Source: Gordonia gummivorans (lineage in GTDB: Bacteria > Actinomycetota > Actinomycetes > Mycobacteriales > Mycobacteriaceae). From it: DNA of 64,000 nucleotides. This document shows, piece after piece, positions 33,225 to 41,870 of this stretch; within the stretch, counting starts at the first letter, position 1; each line of letters starts with the position of its first letter. A program made the position numbers and the translations under genes. The DNA lies in the NCBI RefSeq assembly GCF_022513585.1, contig NZ_JAKWBF010000028.1, positions 1 through 64,000 on the forward strand, read 5' to 3'. A model generated the notes under the pieces. The model searched no databases. It worked only from the letters and a program-made list of their open reading frames with translations, and was not told where the DNA came from.

Positions 33225-33866
33225 TCAGCCCTTCTTCGCGCGGGGCATGGTGCCGTTCCAGGTCTTCGGCACGATGAAGACCCCGTCGGCCTCCACGGTC
33301 ACCCCGTTGGCGTCCGACAGCGTGCCGTGCACGATCTTCTTGCGGCCGTCGCGCTCGGTGATCCACGACTGCGCGACGAGTTCGCCCAGCGGCGTCGGTC
33401 GCAGGTAACGCATGGTGATGGTGCCGGTGTAGCAGGGCACCTTGTCGGCACTGGCTCCCTCGCCGAGTACGTGGTCGAGGATCATCGCGCACACGCCGCC
33501 GTGCACGTGCCCGGGCGGACCCTCGTAGGCCGCGCCGAGCGTGAAAGTACTGCGCACGCCCTCGGGTTCCAGCTCGGTGACGATCGGCGGGGCGATCGCG
33601 TTGCGCAGACCGATCACCGCATTGCCCCACGGCATGCCGGTGAACTCGCGTGTGTAGCGCACCCCGTACGGACCGTCGATCTGATCGGTCTGCAGCTCGG
33701 CGACCACCTCGGCGATCCGTTGCCGGGCGTCGGCGATGACGTCGTCGGAGACCTGAGTGCGGATGACGGCGTCCACCAACTCGCGCACCGTGTCGGCAAG
33801 CGGCGCATACACCTCGCGTCGACGCTGAACTTCGTCTTCGGAGATGTCTTCCAGGGTGAATTCCAC
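33225..33866 (-). CDS. PaaI-type hot-dog thioesterase
   Basis: A 213-residue protein with an N-terminal helical extension (about 75 residues) and one hot-dog domain. The PaaI/4HBT signature is GPPGHVHGGVCAMILDHVLG (near residues 117-136), followed by YTGTITMRYLRPTPLGE. It should hydrolyse an acyl-CoA. Transcribed away from the acyltransferase/FadD operon; two KstR-like boxes lie between the divergent starts, suggesting joint control with lipid or sterol metabolism. Confidence 0.87.
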   Translation of the reverse strand: MEFTLEDISEDEVQRRREVYAPLADTVRELVDAVIRTQVSDDVIADARQRIAEVVAELQTDQIDGPYGVRYTREFTGMPWGNAVIGLRNAIAPPIVTELEPEGVRSTFTLGAAYEGPPGHVHGGVCAMILDHVLGEGASADKVPCYTGTITMRYLRPTPLGELVAQSWITERDGRKKIVHGTLSDANGVTVEADGVFIVPKTWNGTMPRAKKG

Positions 33867-33924
33867 GATTCGGGGCTCCCAGCTGCGATGTGTGGCCTTC
33901 GTTACCTTCGGTGGCCACAGAAAC

Positions 33925-33938
33925 TAGAACGTGTTCTA
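33925..33938. promoter_or_regulatory. KstR-like operator 1 in the thioesterase/acyltransferase promoter
   Basis: TAGAACGTGTTCTA has perfect 6-bp arms and agrees with the KstR consensus TNNAACNNGTTNNA at all fixed positions. It lies 59 bases from the thioesterase start and about 100 bases from the acyltransferase start. Confidence 0.65.
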
Positions 33939-33947
33939 ATTAGACAC

Positions 33948-33961
33948 TAGAACAGGTTCTC
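33948..33961. promoter_or_regulatory. KstR-like operator 2, same promoter
   Basis: TAGAACAGGTTCTC matches the KstR consensus at every fixed position but the last (C for A). It is centred 23 bp from the first box, about two helical turns, which would allow two dimers to bind on one face. Confidence 0.5.
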
Positions 33962-34040
33962 ATTTTGCCCGAACCGTGAACCCCGACCATACATGTGCGG
34001 GGATTCGCGTCTACCGGCAGACAGAGTTGTCAGGAGCATC

Positions 34041-34835
34041 ATGGACGACACGATCGACCTCACCGCACGCGACGAGACCTGGGTGGGGCGGGTACTGCCC
34101 GTCCTGCGCATGGTCGCCAAGACCTACTTCCGCTCGGAAGTCCGGGGCATGGACAAGGTGCCCGACGGCGGCGTTCTGCTCGTGTCCAACCACTCGGGCG
34201 GGCTGATGGCCTTCGACGTGCCGGTGATCGCCGTCGCCTTCGCCGATGAGTTCGGCGAGCAGCGGCCCCTGTACACCCTCGCCCACGACCTGGTGTTCAC
34301 CGGATTCGGCAAGCAGATCTTCGGCAAGGTCGGATTCCTTCCGGCGCACCCGCGCAACGCCGTGCAGGCGCTGCGGGCCGGGGCCGCCACCATCGTGTTC
34401 CCCGGCGGTGACTGGGAGGCGATGCGACCGACCACCCAGAGCGCGACCATCGATTTCAAGGGCCGTACCGGGTACGTGCGAACGGCGATCGAGGCCGGCG
34501 TGCCGATAGTCCCCATCGTCACGCTCGGTGGACAGGAGACGCAGCTCTTCATCAATCGCGGTGACGGACTCGCGAAGTTCCTGCGCATCGATCGGCTGCT
34601 CCGCATCAAGAGCGCACCCCTCGGGCTCGGATTCCCGTTCGGCATCACCCCCGGATTCCCGCCCAACGTTCCACTGCCCGCCAAACTCGTCACCGAAGTC
34701 CTCGACCCGATCGACATCACCGCCGAATTCGGTACCAACCCGGAGATCGCCGACGTCGACGAGATGGTGCGCAAACGCATGCAGCACGCCCTCGACGACC
34801 TGGCCCGCCGGCGCCGGTTCCCGGTCATCGGTTGA
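34041..34835 (+). CDS. LPLAT (MGAT-like) acyltransferase
   Basis: A 264-residue acyltransferase of the lysophospholipid/monoacylglycerol type. NHSGGLMAFD begins at Asn50, and FPGGDWEAMRP at 120-130 is the second block typical of the MGAT-like branch. The spacing from His51 to the next Asp is seven residues rather than the HX4D of PlsC, as in mycobacterial relatives. It would acylate a glycerol or phospholipid acceptor at the membrane. RBS AGGAG lies four bases before the ATG at 34041. First gene of a four-gene lipid operon whose order resembles the mycobacterial Rv1428c-fadD12-lipO-Rv1425 neighbourhood. Confidence 0.85.
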   Translation: MDDTIDLTARDETWVGRVLPVLRMVAKTYFRSEVRGMDKVPDGGVLLVSNHSGGLMAFDVPVIAVAFADEFGEQRPLYTLAHDLVFTGFGKQIFGKVGFLPAHPRNAVQALRAGAATIVFPGGDWEAMRPTTQSATIDFKGRTGYVRTAIEAGVPIVPIVTLGGQETQLFINRGDGLAKFLRIDRLLRIKSAPLGLGFPFGITPGFPPNVPLPAKLVTEVLDPIDITAEFGTNPEIADVDEMVRKRMQHALDDLARRRRFPVIG

Positions 34836-34850
34836 GGGAAGGGGAGACTC

Positions 34851-36503
34851 ATGAAGAACCTTCGCGAACGTGTGGCCCACCTCGTCTGGCTCGTCCGCAC
34901 CCTGATCACCAGCGGTTTCCTCGGTACCGCCCGCCTCGACCGCTACATGAAGATGGGCCTGGCCATGCGCCGACACGGTGGCGCCTCACCGGTCAGCGGA
35001 ATCGGCCTGGCCGCGGCACGCGCACCGCACGCCGTCGCCCTGATCGACGAGGCCGGCAGCCTCACCTGGCGTGAGCTCGACGACCGGTCCGACGCACTGG
35101 CCGCCGCCATCGCAGATCTGCCCGGCCGTCCGGTGTCGACTGTGGCAATCATGTGCCGCAACCATCGCGGTCTCATCGAATCGTTGGCCGCCACCTCGCG
35201 ACTCGGCCTCGACGCGGTACTGCTCAACACCGGTTTCGCCGCGCCGCAGCTCGCCGACGTGCTGATCCGCGAGAACGTCGACCTGGTGATCGCCGACGAC
35301 GAGTTCGACGACCTCATCGACCATGCGCTGCAACGCAATCCGCAGCTGCGACACGTGCACGCGTGGGTCGAGGAGGCGGGTTCGGCGCTCGATACCCTCG
35401 ACTCGCTCATCGCCGCACACCTCGGCCGGCGCGCGGCACGTCCCGCCCGGGCGGGACGTATCGTGCTGCTCACCTCCGGGACCACCGGTACCCCCAAGGG
35501 TGCGCGCCGCGGCGGTTCGACCGACATAGGTTCGCTGGCCGCGATGCTCGATCGCATCCCGTGGCGCTCGGGTGAGGCCACCGTGATTGCCGCCCCGATC
35601 TTCCACGCGTGGGGCTTTGGGCAGGTGGCGATCTCGGCGACGATGACCTGCACGATGATCATGCGACGCCGCTTCGATCCGGAGGCGACCCTGGATCTGG
35701 TCCGCGAGCACGGTGCGACCGGTCTCGCGGTGGTGCCGGTGATGCTCGAACGCATCATGGACCTTCCCGACGACGTCCTCGACGCACATCCGATGCCGAC
35801 GCTGCGGTTCGCCACGGCCAGCGGGTCACGGATGCGTCCAGATGCGTTGCTGGCCTTCATGGATCGCTTCGGCGACGTCGTCTACAACAGCTACAACGCC
35901 ACCGAGGCAGGGCTGATCAGTACGGCCACCCCGCAGGATCTGCGCGTCGCACCCGACACCGCCGGACGAGCACTCGTGGGCACCAGCGTCCGCATCCTCG
36001 ACGACGACGACCGCGAGCTCCCCGTCGGCGAAATCGGCAAGATCGTCGTCGCCAGCAGCTCGGGCTTCGACGGCTACACGTCGGCCGACGTGAACAAGGC
36101 ATTTGCCGACGGGCACATGGTGTCCGGCGACCTCGGCCGACTCGACGGGAGTGGACTGCTGTTCGTCGTCGGCCGCGACGACGACATGATCGTCTCCGGT
36201 GGCGAAAACGTCTATCCCCTTGAGGTGGAGCAGATTCTCGGTGCGCATCAGGGTGTGCGTGAGGTCGCCGTGATCGGGGTCGACGACGCCACGTTCGGGC
36301 AGCGGCTCGTCGCCTACGTCGTGCGTGCGCCCCGGACCCTGGTCGGAGCCGAACAACTGCGCGACCACGTCCGTGCCGAACTGGCGGGATTCAAGGTGCC
36401 GCGCGAAGTCCACTTCATCGACGAGTTGCCGCGGAACGCCACGGGGAAGGTCGTGACGCGCGAGCTCCTCGACGACGCCGGTGTTGAACGGAAGGTGAGC
36501 TGA
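34851..36503 (+). CDS. Fatty acyl-CoA synthetase, FadD12-like
   Basis: A 550-residue adenylate-forming enzyme. The P-loop LLTSGTTGTPKGARRGG is near residues 206-222, then the YNATEAG acceptor motif, GYTSADVNKAF, SGDLGRLDGSGLLFVVGRDDDMIVSGGENVYP, and the C-terminal lysine in LPRNATGKV. It activates fatty acids to acyl-CoA through acyl-AMP and would feed the flanking acyltransferase and WS/DGAT. An amphipathic N-terminal extension (about 45 residues) before the usual domain is typical of FadD12. It starts 15 bases after the acyltransferase stop. Confidence 0.88.
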   Translation: MKNLRERVAHLVWLVRTLITSGFLGTARLDRYMKMGLAMRRHGGASPVSGIGLAAARAPHAVALIDEAGSLTWRELDDRSDALAAAIADLPGRPVSTVAIMCRNHRGLIESLAATSRLGLDAVLLNTGFAAPQLADVLIRENVDLVIADDEFDDLIDHALQRNPQLRHVHAWVEEAGSALDTLDSLIAAHLGRRAARPARAGRIVLLTSGTTGTPKGARRGGSTDIGSLAAMLDRIPWRSGEATVIAAPIFHAWGFGQVAISATMTCTMIMRRRFDPEATLDLVREHGATGLAVVPVMLERIMDLPDDVLDAHPMPTLRFATASGSRMRPDALLAFMDRFGDVVYNSYNATEAGLISTATPQDLRVAPDTAGRALVGTSVRILDDDDRELPVGEIGKIVVASSSGFDGYTSADVNKAFADGHMVSGDLGRLDGSGLLFVVGRDDDMIVSGGENVYPLEVEQILGAHQGVREVAVIGVDDATFGQRLVAYVVRAPRTLVGAEQLRDHVRAELAGFKVPREVHFIDELPRNATGKVVTRELLDDAGVERKVS

Positions 36504-36504
36504 C

Positions 36505-37902
36505 ATGGAGCGGATGACGGGCCCCGACGCCCTCATGCTGAACATGGAGACGCCGAGCACGCCGATGCACACGCTCAAGGTCGCGGTGCTCGACACCTCG
36601 CGTCGCGGTCGTGTCGTGACTCTTGCCGAATTGCGTGAGGTGTTGCCTGGTTATCTGGGCAGATTCCCGCGTGCGACGCAGCGTCTCGAGTATCTCTCGG
36701 GTTATGGCGCGCGTCCGTTCTGGGTGCGCGACAAGGACTTCGACATCGACGCACACCTCGACGAGATGGTTCTCGAGGCCCCCGGCGGGCGGAACGAACT
36801 CGATGCGGTGCTCGCCGACCTCGCCGTCCGCAAACTCGATCGCACACAACCACTCTGGGCACTCACGCTCGTGCACGGCCTCGCCGACGGTCGGCAGGCC
36901 GTGGTGATCCGGGTGCATCATGCGGTGGCCGACGGGTTGGCCGCCCTCAACACGTTCATGGCGGCAACCAGCCTGCCGGGTCAACAGGTGACGCCGGCCC
37001 CGATCGGCTCGCTGAACAGCGGGCACGACGCGCGTGGACTGTTTCGAGCGGCCCGATCCGAGTCGTGGAAGCTGCTGCGCGGGGTGCCGACGGTCGTCGG
37101 CGACTTCGCTCGTGCCGCGCACGTCAAACGGAACGCCACGGGCCGTGGCCGCATCCCGAAACCACTGACCGTGCGACGCAACAGCTTCAACGCGCGCAGC
37201 GGGGCGCAGCGGGTGTGTGCCAGTGGCGACATCCCCCTGGCATCGGTGCAACGCGTTGCGCTGGCCACCGACACCACGGTGAACGGTGCGCTGCACGGAA
37301 TCATCGCAGGCGCCAAGCGTGCCGAACTGCTGGCCCGCGGTGAGGAACCGGGAATCTCGGTCACCGTCTTCGGCGTGTGCAGGGATCTCGCGTCCACCCG
37401 AACCGAAGGCAATGAGATCGCCACGGCCGCAGCCTATCTCCGTACCGATCTGGCCGATCCCGTCGAGCGGGTGGTCGAGACCGCCGCGAGCTGCGAGGCA
37501 ACCGTGCGTCGTCGGCGAGACCTGGGATTCGACCTGACCGCCAAGGTCGCCACCTACACCGGACGACTCGGGCCGGTGTTCCGCGCGGTCGCCGCGCACC
37601 GGGCTCCGCTGGTGATGAACAACATCACCACCGCCAACATGCCGGGACCCCGTGAGACACGGTGGGTCGGCGACATCGAGGTCGTCGACTGGATCTCCTT
37701 CGCGTTGGCGATCGCCCCGGCCGACGTGAATCTGACCGCCTACAGCTATGCGGGCCGAATCTCGATGGGGCTGATCGCCACTCCGGAATCCATGCCCGAA
37801 CCCGCCGAGTTCATCGACCGCGTCCGAGAGTCACTGGCCGAGGTGGAAACCGCGCTCGGCATCGGCGATCGTGAACCGGTCGCAACGCAGGACGTCGGGT
37901 GA
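36505..37902 (+). CDS. Wax ester synthase/diacylglycerol acyltransferase (WS/DGAT)
   Basis: A 465-residue WS/DGAT protein: N-terminal MTGPDALMLNMETPSTPMH, the catalytic HHxxxDG motif HHAVADG at 138-144, and the C-terminal VMNNITTANMPGPRE with FALAIAPADVNLTAYSYAG. It transfers acyl groups from acyl-CoA to diacylglycerol or alcohols, making storage triacylglycerol or wax ester at the membrane. It follows the FadD12-like gene by one base and overlaps the hydrolase gene by GTGA, so substrate activation, storage and release are encoded together. Confidence 0.92.
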   Translation: MERMTGPDALMLNMETPSTPMHTLKVAVLDTSRRGRVVTLAELREVLPGYLGRFPRATQRLEYLSGYGARPFWVRDKDFDIDAHLDEMVLEAPGGRNELDAVLADLAVRKLDRTQPLWALTLVHGLADGRQAVVIRVHHAVADGLAALNTFMAATSLPGQQVTPAPIGSLNSGHDARGLFRAARSESWKLLRGVPTVVGDFARAAHVKRNATGRGRIPKPLTVRRNSFNARSGAQRVCASGDIPLASVQRVALATDTTVNGALHGIIAGAKRAELLARGEEPGISVTVFGVCRDLASTRTEGNEIATAAAYLRTDLADPVERVVETAASCEATVRRRRDLGFDLTAKVATYTGRLGPVFRAVAAHRAPLVMNNITTANMPGPRETRWVGDIEVVDWISFALAIAPADVNLTAYSYAGRISMGLIATPESMPEPAEFIDRVRESLAEVETALGIGDREPVATQDVG

Positions 37903-39080
37903 CCGACTGGGAGTCCGCGTTCGCCCGCGTCGGCCTCTTCGCCGGCGTGCTGCCCCGTGCAGTGGGCAGCGCCCGCAACGCCGGTCAGGGCGATGCGCCG
38001 GCTGGTATCCCGCCGGCAGGATGCGGGCCGCGCGCGGTCGGCGAGACCGCCATCGACGAATTCTTCATCGCGGTCAACTCGGTGATCCGCGACATCCCGG
38101 CGCTGTCCGATGTCGAGGATGCGGTACAGCGCTGCGAGGCGGTCGCCGACGACTTCGCCGCCGCGGGCACGGTCGGGATGAACACCGAGCCGACTGCGCC
38201 GCGGATCTTGTCGCGGCGTCGACGAGTGTTCGGCACCACGGGTTTTCATCACATCGACTATCGGGTCGACGCGGCCGTTCCGTCGTCTGTCGCCGGAGTG
38301 GACCCCTACCGTGATGGGGTGGCCTCGGTGCGCGTGCTGACCCGGGGCCGCAGCGGACGACGCTGGCTGATCTGGGTGCACGGCGCCGCGCAGGGCCGCG
38401 CCGACGACCTGTACGCCTTCCGTGCTGCGCACCTGCACAAGAACCTCGGCTATGACGTCGTGTTCCCGGTGCTGCCCGCGCACGGTTCGCGGCGCGTCGA
38501 GCAGGTTGCCTACCCCGGATTCGATCCGCTGCGCAACGTGGTGATGACGATGCGCGCAGTCGCCGAGATCCGTTCGCTGATCACGTGGATCGACACGCAC
38601 GATCCGGCCGACATCACCATTGCCGGAACCTCACTGGGCGGCCCCATCGCGTCGCTGGTCGCTTCGCTCGATCCGCGGGTCAGCTCGGTGCTCGCGGTCG
38701 TGCCGATGCTCGACATGCACGCCACTCTGGCCCACCACATGGCCCGCGGCGGATCCAAGGGCAAGGCGCTCGCGCGACTCATGAACTCCGACGCGGTGCG
38801 CGCCGTCTCGTCGGTCATCGACCCACTGTCGGTGGAACCCTTTGCGGCGCCGGGCCGTCGGATGGTGGTCGCCGCGCTCAACGATCGCGTGACGTCGGTG
38901 ACCGCCGCGCAACGCCTGTACGACCACTGGGGTGGACACGTGCACTGGTACCCGGGAAGTCATGTCGGACACGCCATCTCCGGTGATATCCGGCGAGCGA
39001 CCGATGCGTTTCTCGCTGATCAAGCCGATGTCCCTCCGGTCCCTGAGGTGCGAGCTTGCGAGCCTCGAAGGGCCTGGTGA
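37899..39080 (+). CDS. LipO-like alpha/beta hydrolase with repeat-derived C terminus
   Basis: A 393-residue alpha/beta hydrolase: LIWVHGAAQGR for the oxyanion, the elbow IAGTSLGGPIASL, and a His candidate in WYPGSHVGHAI. It is comparable to LipO-type lipases next to fadD12 in mycobacteria and could release fatty acids from stored lipid. The GTG start overlaps the WS/DGAT stop. The last roughly 14 residues ([13 protein letters not shown]) are not protein-family sequence; they are encoded by a unit of the dispersed repeat (39037-39083), which has replaced the original stop. Confidence 0.85.
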   Translation: MTDWESAFARVGLFAGVLPRAVGSARNAGQGDAPAGIPPAGCGPRAVGETAIDEFFIAVNSVIRDIPALSDVEDAVQRCEAVADDFAAAGTVGMNTEPTAPRILSRRRRVFGTTGFHHIDYRVDAAVPSSVAGVDPYRDGVASVRVLTRGRSGRRWLIWVHGAAQGRADDLYAFRAAHLHKNLGYDVVFPVLPAHGSRRVEQVAYPGFDPLRNVVMTMRAVAEIRSLITWIDTHDPADITIAGTSLGGPIASLVASLDPRVSSVLAVVPMLDMHATLAHHMARGGSKGKALARLMNSDAVRAVSSVIDPLSVEPFAAPGRRMVVAALNDRVTSVTAAQRLYDHWGGHVHWYPGSHVGHAISGDIRRATDAFLADQADVPPVPEVRACEPRRAW

Positions 39081-39228
39081 GGTGCCACCCTTCCGCTGCC
39101 TGAGGTGCGAGGAGCGCTAGCGACGAGCCTCGAAGGCTTGGTGACGTTCGCTCGTTGGTCGCCGAATTCGTTTGTCTCACCATCCCTTCGAGGCTCTCGG
39201 CTAGCGCCTCGAGCACCTCAGGGAGCGG
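39037..39228. repeat. Dispersed inverted repeat, cluster D (three units)
   Basis: Units 39037-39083, 39092-39145 and 39172-39228; the first two share orientation (CCTGAGGTGCGAG...GCCTCGAAGG) and the third is inverted. The first overlaps the end of the LipO-like gene. The cluster fills the space between that gene and a convergent hydrolase gene. It is the largest cluster seen here. Confidence 0.82.
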
Positions 39229-39262
39229 TGGGGTTGCGGCGCGCGACGGGGTGAGTGATGGC

Positions 39263-40597
39263 TCAGGGCACGAGATCCGGATTCGCGTCGGCGAGGATCT
39301 CGTCGCGGTCGTCGGCGAGGACGAACCCGCCGGCGATGGCGGCTTCGGTGGCGTCGCGGTAGTGACGGTCATATTTGTCGCGGGTGCCGTACCGGGCGGC
39401 CAGCAGGTCGCTGGGAACCGTTGTGGTGGAACCGAAGAGCAGACAGATCCGGGACACCGGGTCTGCCACCACGCCGCTCAAGACCTGGGTGGGCGCATCG
39501 ACACACGGCGTGCGAACCCCGCCGACAACATTACCGATCTCGTCGGTCACAAAGACGGGTTCGGCGTCGGGGGAGTGCTCGAGGGTGAGTGGCTCGCCTG
39601 CCGGCGGTGTGGTGCCGTCGGCGACCCAGCCGTGCAGATGACGTAGCGCCGCACGCAACACGAAACGCTGCTGACCACGGTTGACCGGAGTCGGGCAGCC
39701 GAGCATCTCCTCGTACGGGCCGATCTGATGCAGATCCGCGTGCGCCGCACCCGCGACCTCCCAGGTGCGTACCCGATCGGTATCCGGTTGCCGGGCACAG
39801 TGATAGCGGAAGTTGGTGAGCAGATCCGTCTCGGTCTGCACCGTGAACACCGGTACCGCGAGGTCGTCGCGGACCGGAGCGGGTTCGCCGGTGAAGGCCA
39901 ATTCGATGTCGCTCGGCGCACCCACCTCGCCGAGTGGTAACCCCGACACCGAGCGGCTGTGGATGAGGTAGCCGTCGTATACCTGATGGTCGCCGGCGAA
40001 TCGGTTGACGTAGGTGGTCAACGCCATCGCGGACTGCGATTCACCCACGGCCAGCGTGCGTGTCACCGACAACCCGGCCAGTGGGTGCGCGTCGTCGGAG
40101 GGCAGACCCAGCACCTCGCCGATGGCGCCGAAGATGTCGAAGCAATAGGCGTCGCCAGGGTGCCGCAGCATGCCGTAGCGCGCGGAGTCATTGGCAGCGA
40201 GACTCTGTGGGCCCGGTTGCCCGAGATCACCGACCGAACCCGCGCCACCCTCGATGCCGGTGTACTGCGCCGACACCCCGACCCACGCGAAGCCGCCGCG
40301 AACGAGTTCCTCTGCGAGATAGGTGTATTCGGGTGCCGCATCGTTTCCGCTGCTCACGTTGAGCCATTCGACGACGAGCGTGCCGTTGAAGCTTTCGGCC
40401 GATACGGGGCGTCGAACGAGGATTCGGGTCACGAACTCGGCGGGATCGGCGTCGCCGTTCGCCGTGACCCCACGGACGATGCCGTTGACCGCATACTCGG
40501 TCTCGACGTAACCGTGGGCATCGAGGTCCGGTCCGGGGGTGGCGCTCAGCAGCGAACACCCGTTGCCGCCGGCCAATTCTCGAAACAGCACCGTCAC
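39263..40597 (-). CDS. Alpha/beta hydrolase domain-containing protein (Abhydrolase_10-like)
   Basis: A 444-residue protein: FNGTLVVEWLNVSSGNDAAPEYTYLAEELVRGGFAWVGVSAQ near residues 68-110, the nucleophile elbow AVGESQSAMAL, FTVQTETDLLTN, and WEVAGAAHADLH with a likely catalytic His. This set is typical of the large Abhydrolase_10 family, which includes uncharacterised esterases in sterol and terpenoid gene clusters. GTG start overlapping the carboxymuconolactone-decarboxylase-like stop. Last gene of the five-gene minus-strand arm headed by aldA. Confidence 0.83.
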   Translation of the reverse strand: MTVLFRELAGGNGCSLLSATPGPDLDAHGYVETEYAVNGIVRGVTANGDADPAEFVTRILVRRPVSAESFNGTLVVEWLNVSSGNDAAPEYTYLAEELVRGGFAWVGVSAQYTGIEGGAGSVGDLGQPGPQSLAANDSARYGMLRHPGDAYCFDIFGAIGEVLGLPSDDAHPLAGLSVTRTLAVGESQSAMALTTYVNRFAGDHQVYDGYLIHSRSVSGLPLGEVGAPSDIELAFTGEPAPVRDDLAVPVFTVQTETDLLTNFRYHCARQPDTDRVRTWEVAGAAHADLHQIGPYEEMLGCPTPVNRGQQRFVLRAALRHLHGWVADGTTPPAGEPLTLEHSPDAEPVFVTDEIGNVVGGVRTPCVDAPTQVLSGVVADPVSRICLLFGSTTTVPSDLLAARYGTRDKYDRHYRDATEAAIAGGFVLADDRDEILADANPDLVP

Positions 40598-41001
40598 CCC
40601 TGTGCTTCGCGGGCCTGCGCCTTACGGTGCTTCTTGATGACCTCGCCGAACATCATGTTCATCTTGGTTCCGGTGGGCCATCCCACGTAGTAGCAGAGGA
40701 ACAGGGCGATCTCCTCGAGTTGCTCGGGGGTGAGCTCCTCATTGCCCAGGGCTGCGCCCGCCTGGATCTCGGCGACATCGACCTGACCGCCTGCGGCAAG
40801 CGCTCCGAGAAGTAGTAGACGCCGATCGCGCATCGACAGACCCTCGCGGGTCCACACCTCGGCGAACAACTGGTCGGCGGTGTGCGCGAAATGCAATCCG
40901 GGACCGTCGGACATCTCCCAGCCATAGACCTTCGACATCATGTCGACGCCCCGCTTGCGCTGTTCGGTACCTTCGCCCCCGACTGCCGTTCCTGACGTCA
41001 T
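40594..41001 (-). CDS. Carboxymuconolactone decarboxylase (CMD/AhpD-like) family protein
   Basis: A 135-residue CMD-fold protein: LSMRDRRLLLLGALAAGGQ, then HIS-less helix EIQAGAALGNEELTPEQLEEIALFLCYYVGWPTG. The CxxC of AhpD peroxidases is missing, so a decarboxylase or isomerase-like role is more likely than a thiol reductase. The position corresponds to mycobacterial Rv0771 next to the aldA-SDR-dehydrogenase genes. It overlaps genes on both sides. Confidence 0.83.
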   Translation of the reverse strand: MTSGTAVGGEGTEQRKRGVDMMSKVYGWEMSDGPGLHFAHTADQLFAEVWTREGLSMRDRRLLLLGALAAGGQVDVAEIQAGAALGNEELTPEQLEEIALFLCYYVGWPTGTKMNMMFGEVIKKHRKAQAREAQG

Positions 41002-41870
41002 GACGGATCTCCTTCCTTGTGTGGCACTCCGAGTCCCGCGGCGAGATCGCGCAGGGCGATCGCGCCGAGGGGGAGTTCCACGTCGAGCTTATCGCCGAGT
41101 TCCAGCGCCAGGGACAGATCCTTCTCACCCAGCGCGCGGACATGGGTGAACACGCCGTACCAGAAGTCGTCGTCGGCGATCGGTGCGGTGCTGTCGCGCA
41201 ACATGATTGCCCCGGCGCCGCCGGTGATGGCGTCGGTGTGGCGAACCACCTTGCCCAGCTTGGCGATGTCGATGCCGGCCGCCTCGGCCAGCCGCGCCGC
41301 CTCGGTGGTCGCGGTGAACGAGATGAAATGCAGGAGGTTGCGGGCGAGCTTCATCTTGGTCCCGGCGCCGACCTCCTCACCGGCGTGCACGATCATCTCG
41401 GCCGCCAGCGAGAACGGTTCCTTGAGCTTGAGATAGGACTCGCGGTCGCCCCCGACCATGATCGCAAGCCGTCCCTGCTCGGCGCCCGGTGCGCCACCCG
41501 AGATCGGTGCGTCGAGCAGCACGACGCCCTTGCCCGCACAGGTTGCGGCCAAGTCAGTTGCGGTGTCGGGGGAGATCGTCGAATGCACGGTGATGATGGT
41601 GCCGGGCTTCGCCGAGTCGAGGAGCCCACCTTCTCCCGCGACGACCGTACGGACCTGTTCGTCGTTGACGACGCAGATCCCGACGATGTCCGAGTCGGCG
41701 GCCAACTCGGCCAGCGAATCCACCGCGCGGGCACCTTGATCCACCACCTTGGCGACGGCGTCGGGTGCGAGGTCGAACACCGCGAGACCGCCGGACCACT
41801 TGGCCAGCCGGCCTGCCATCGGTCCACCGATGTTGCCGAGCCCGACGTAGCCGAGACGAAGGTCGCTCAT
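40998..41870 (-). CDS. 3-hydroxyisobutyrate dehydrogenase-like NAD(P)-dependent oxidoreductase
   Basis: A 290-residue beta-hydroxyacid dehydrogenase. The N-terminal Rossmann motif is GYVGLGNIGGPMAGRL; DAPISGGAPGAEQGRLAIMVGG is the substrate-binding signature, and GAGTKMKLARNLL contains the catalytic Lys. It oxidises a 3-hydroxy acid or reduces the semialdehyde. It corresponds to mycobacterial Rv0770. ATG overlaps the upstream SDR stop. Confidence 0.88.
   Translation of the reverse strand: MSDLRLGYVGLGNIGGPMAGRLAKWSGGLAVFDLAPDAVAKVVDQGARAVDSLAELAADSDIVGICVVNDEQVRTVVAGEGGLLDSAKPGTIITVHSTISPDTATDLAATCAGKGVVLLDAPISGGAPGAEQGRLAIMVGGDRESYLKLKEPFSLAAEMIVHAGEEVGAGTKMKLARNLLHFISFTATTEAARLAEAAGIDIAKLGKVVRHTDAITGGAGAIMLRDSTAPIADDDFWYGVFTHVRALGEKDLSLALELGDKLDVELPLGAIALRDLAAGLGVPHKEGDPS

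Noticed and set aside
33205-33408. 67-codon plus-strand frame with perfect AGGAGG-N4-ATG, antisense to the thioesterase gene
   Set aside because: Its start signal is a mirror image of the antitoxin start created by the palindrome, and its codons are the antisense of a conserved enzyme; no protein-like sequence is seen. Kept as part of the palindrome finding only.
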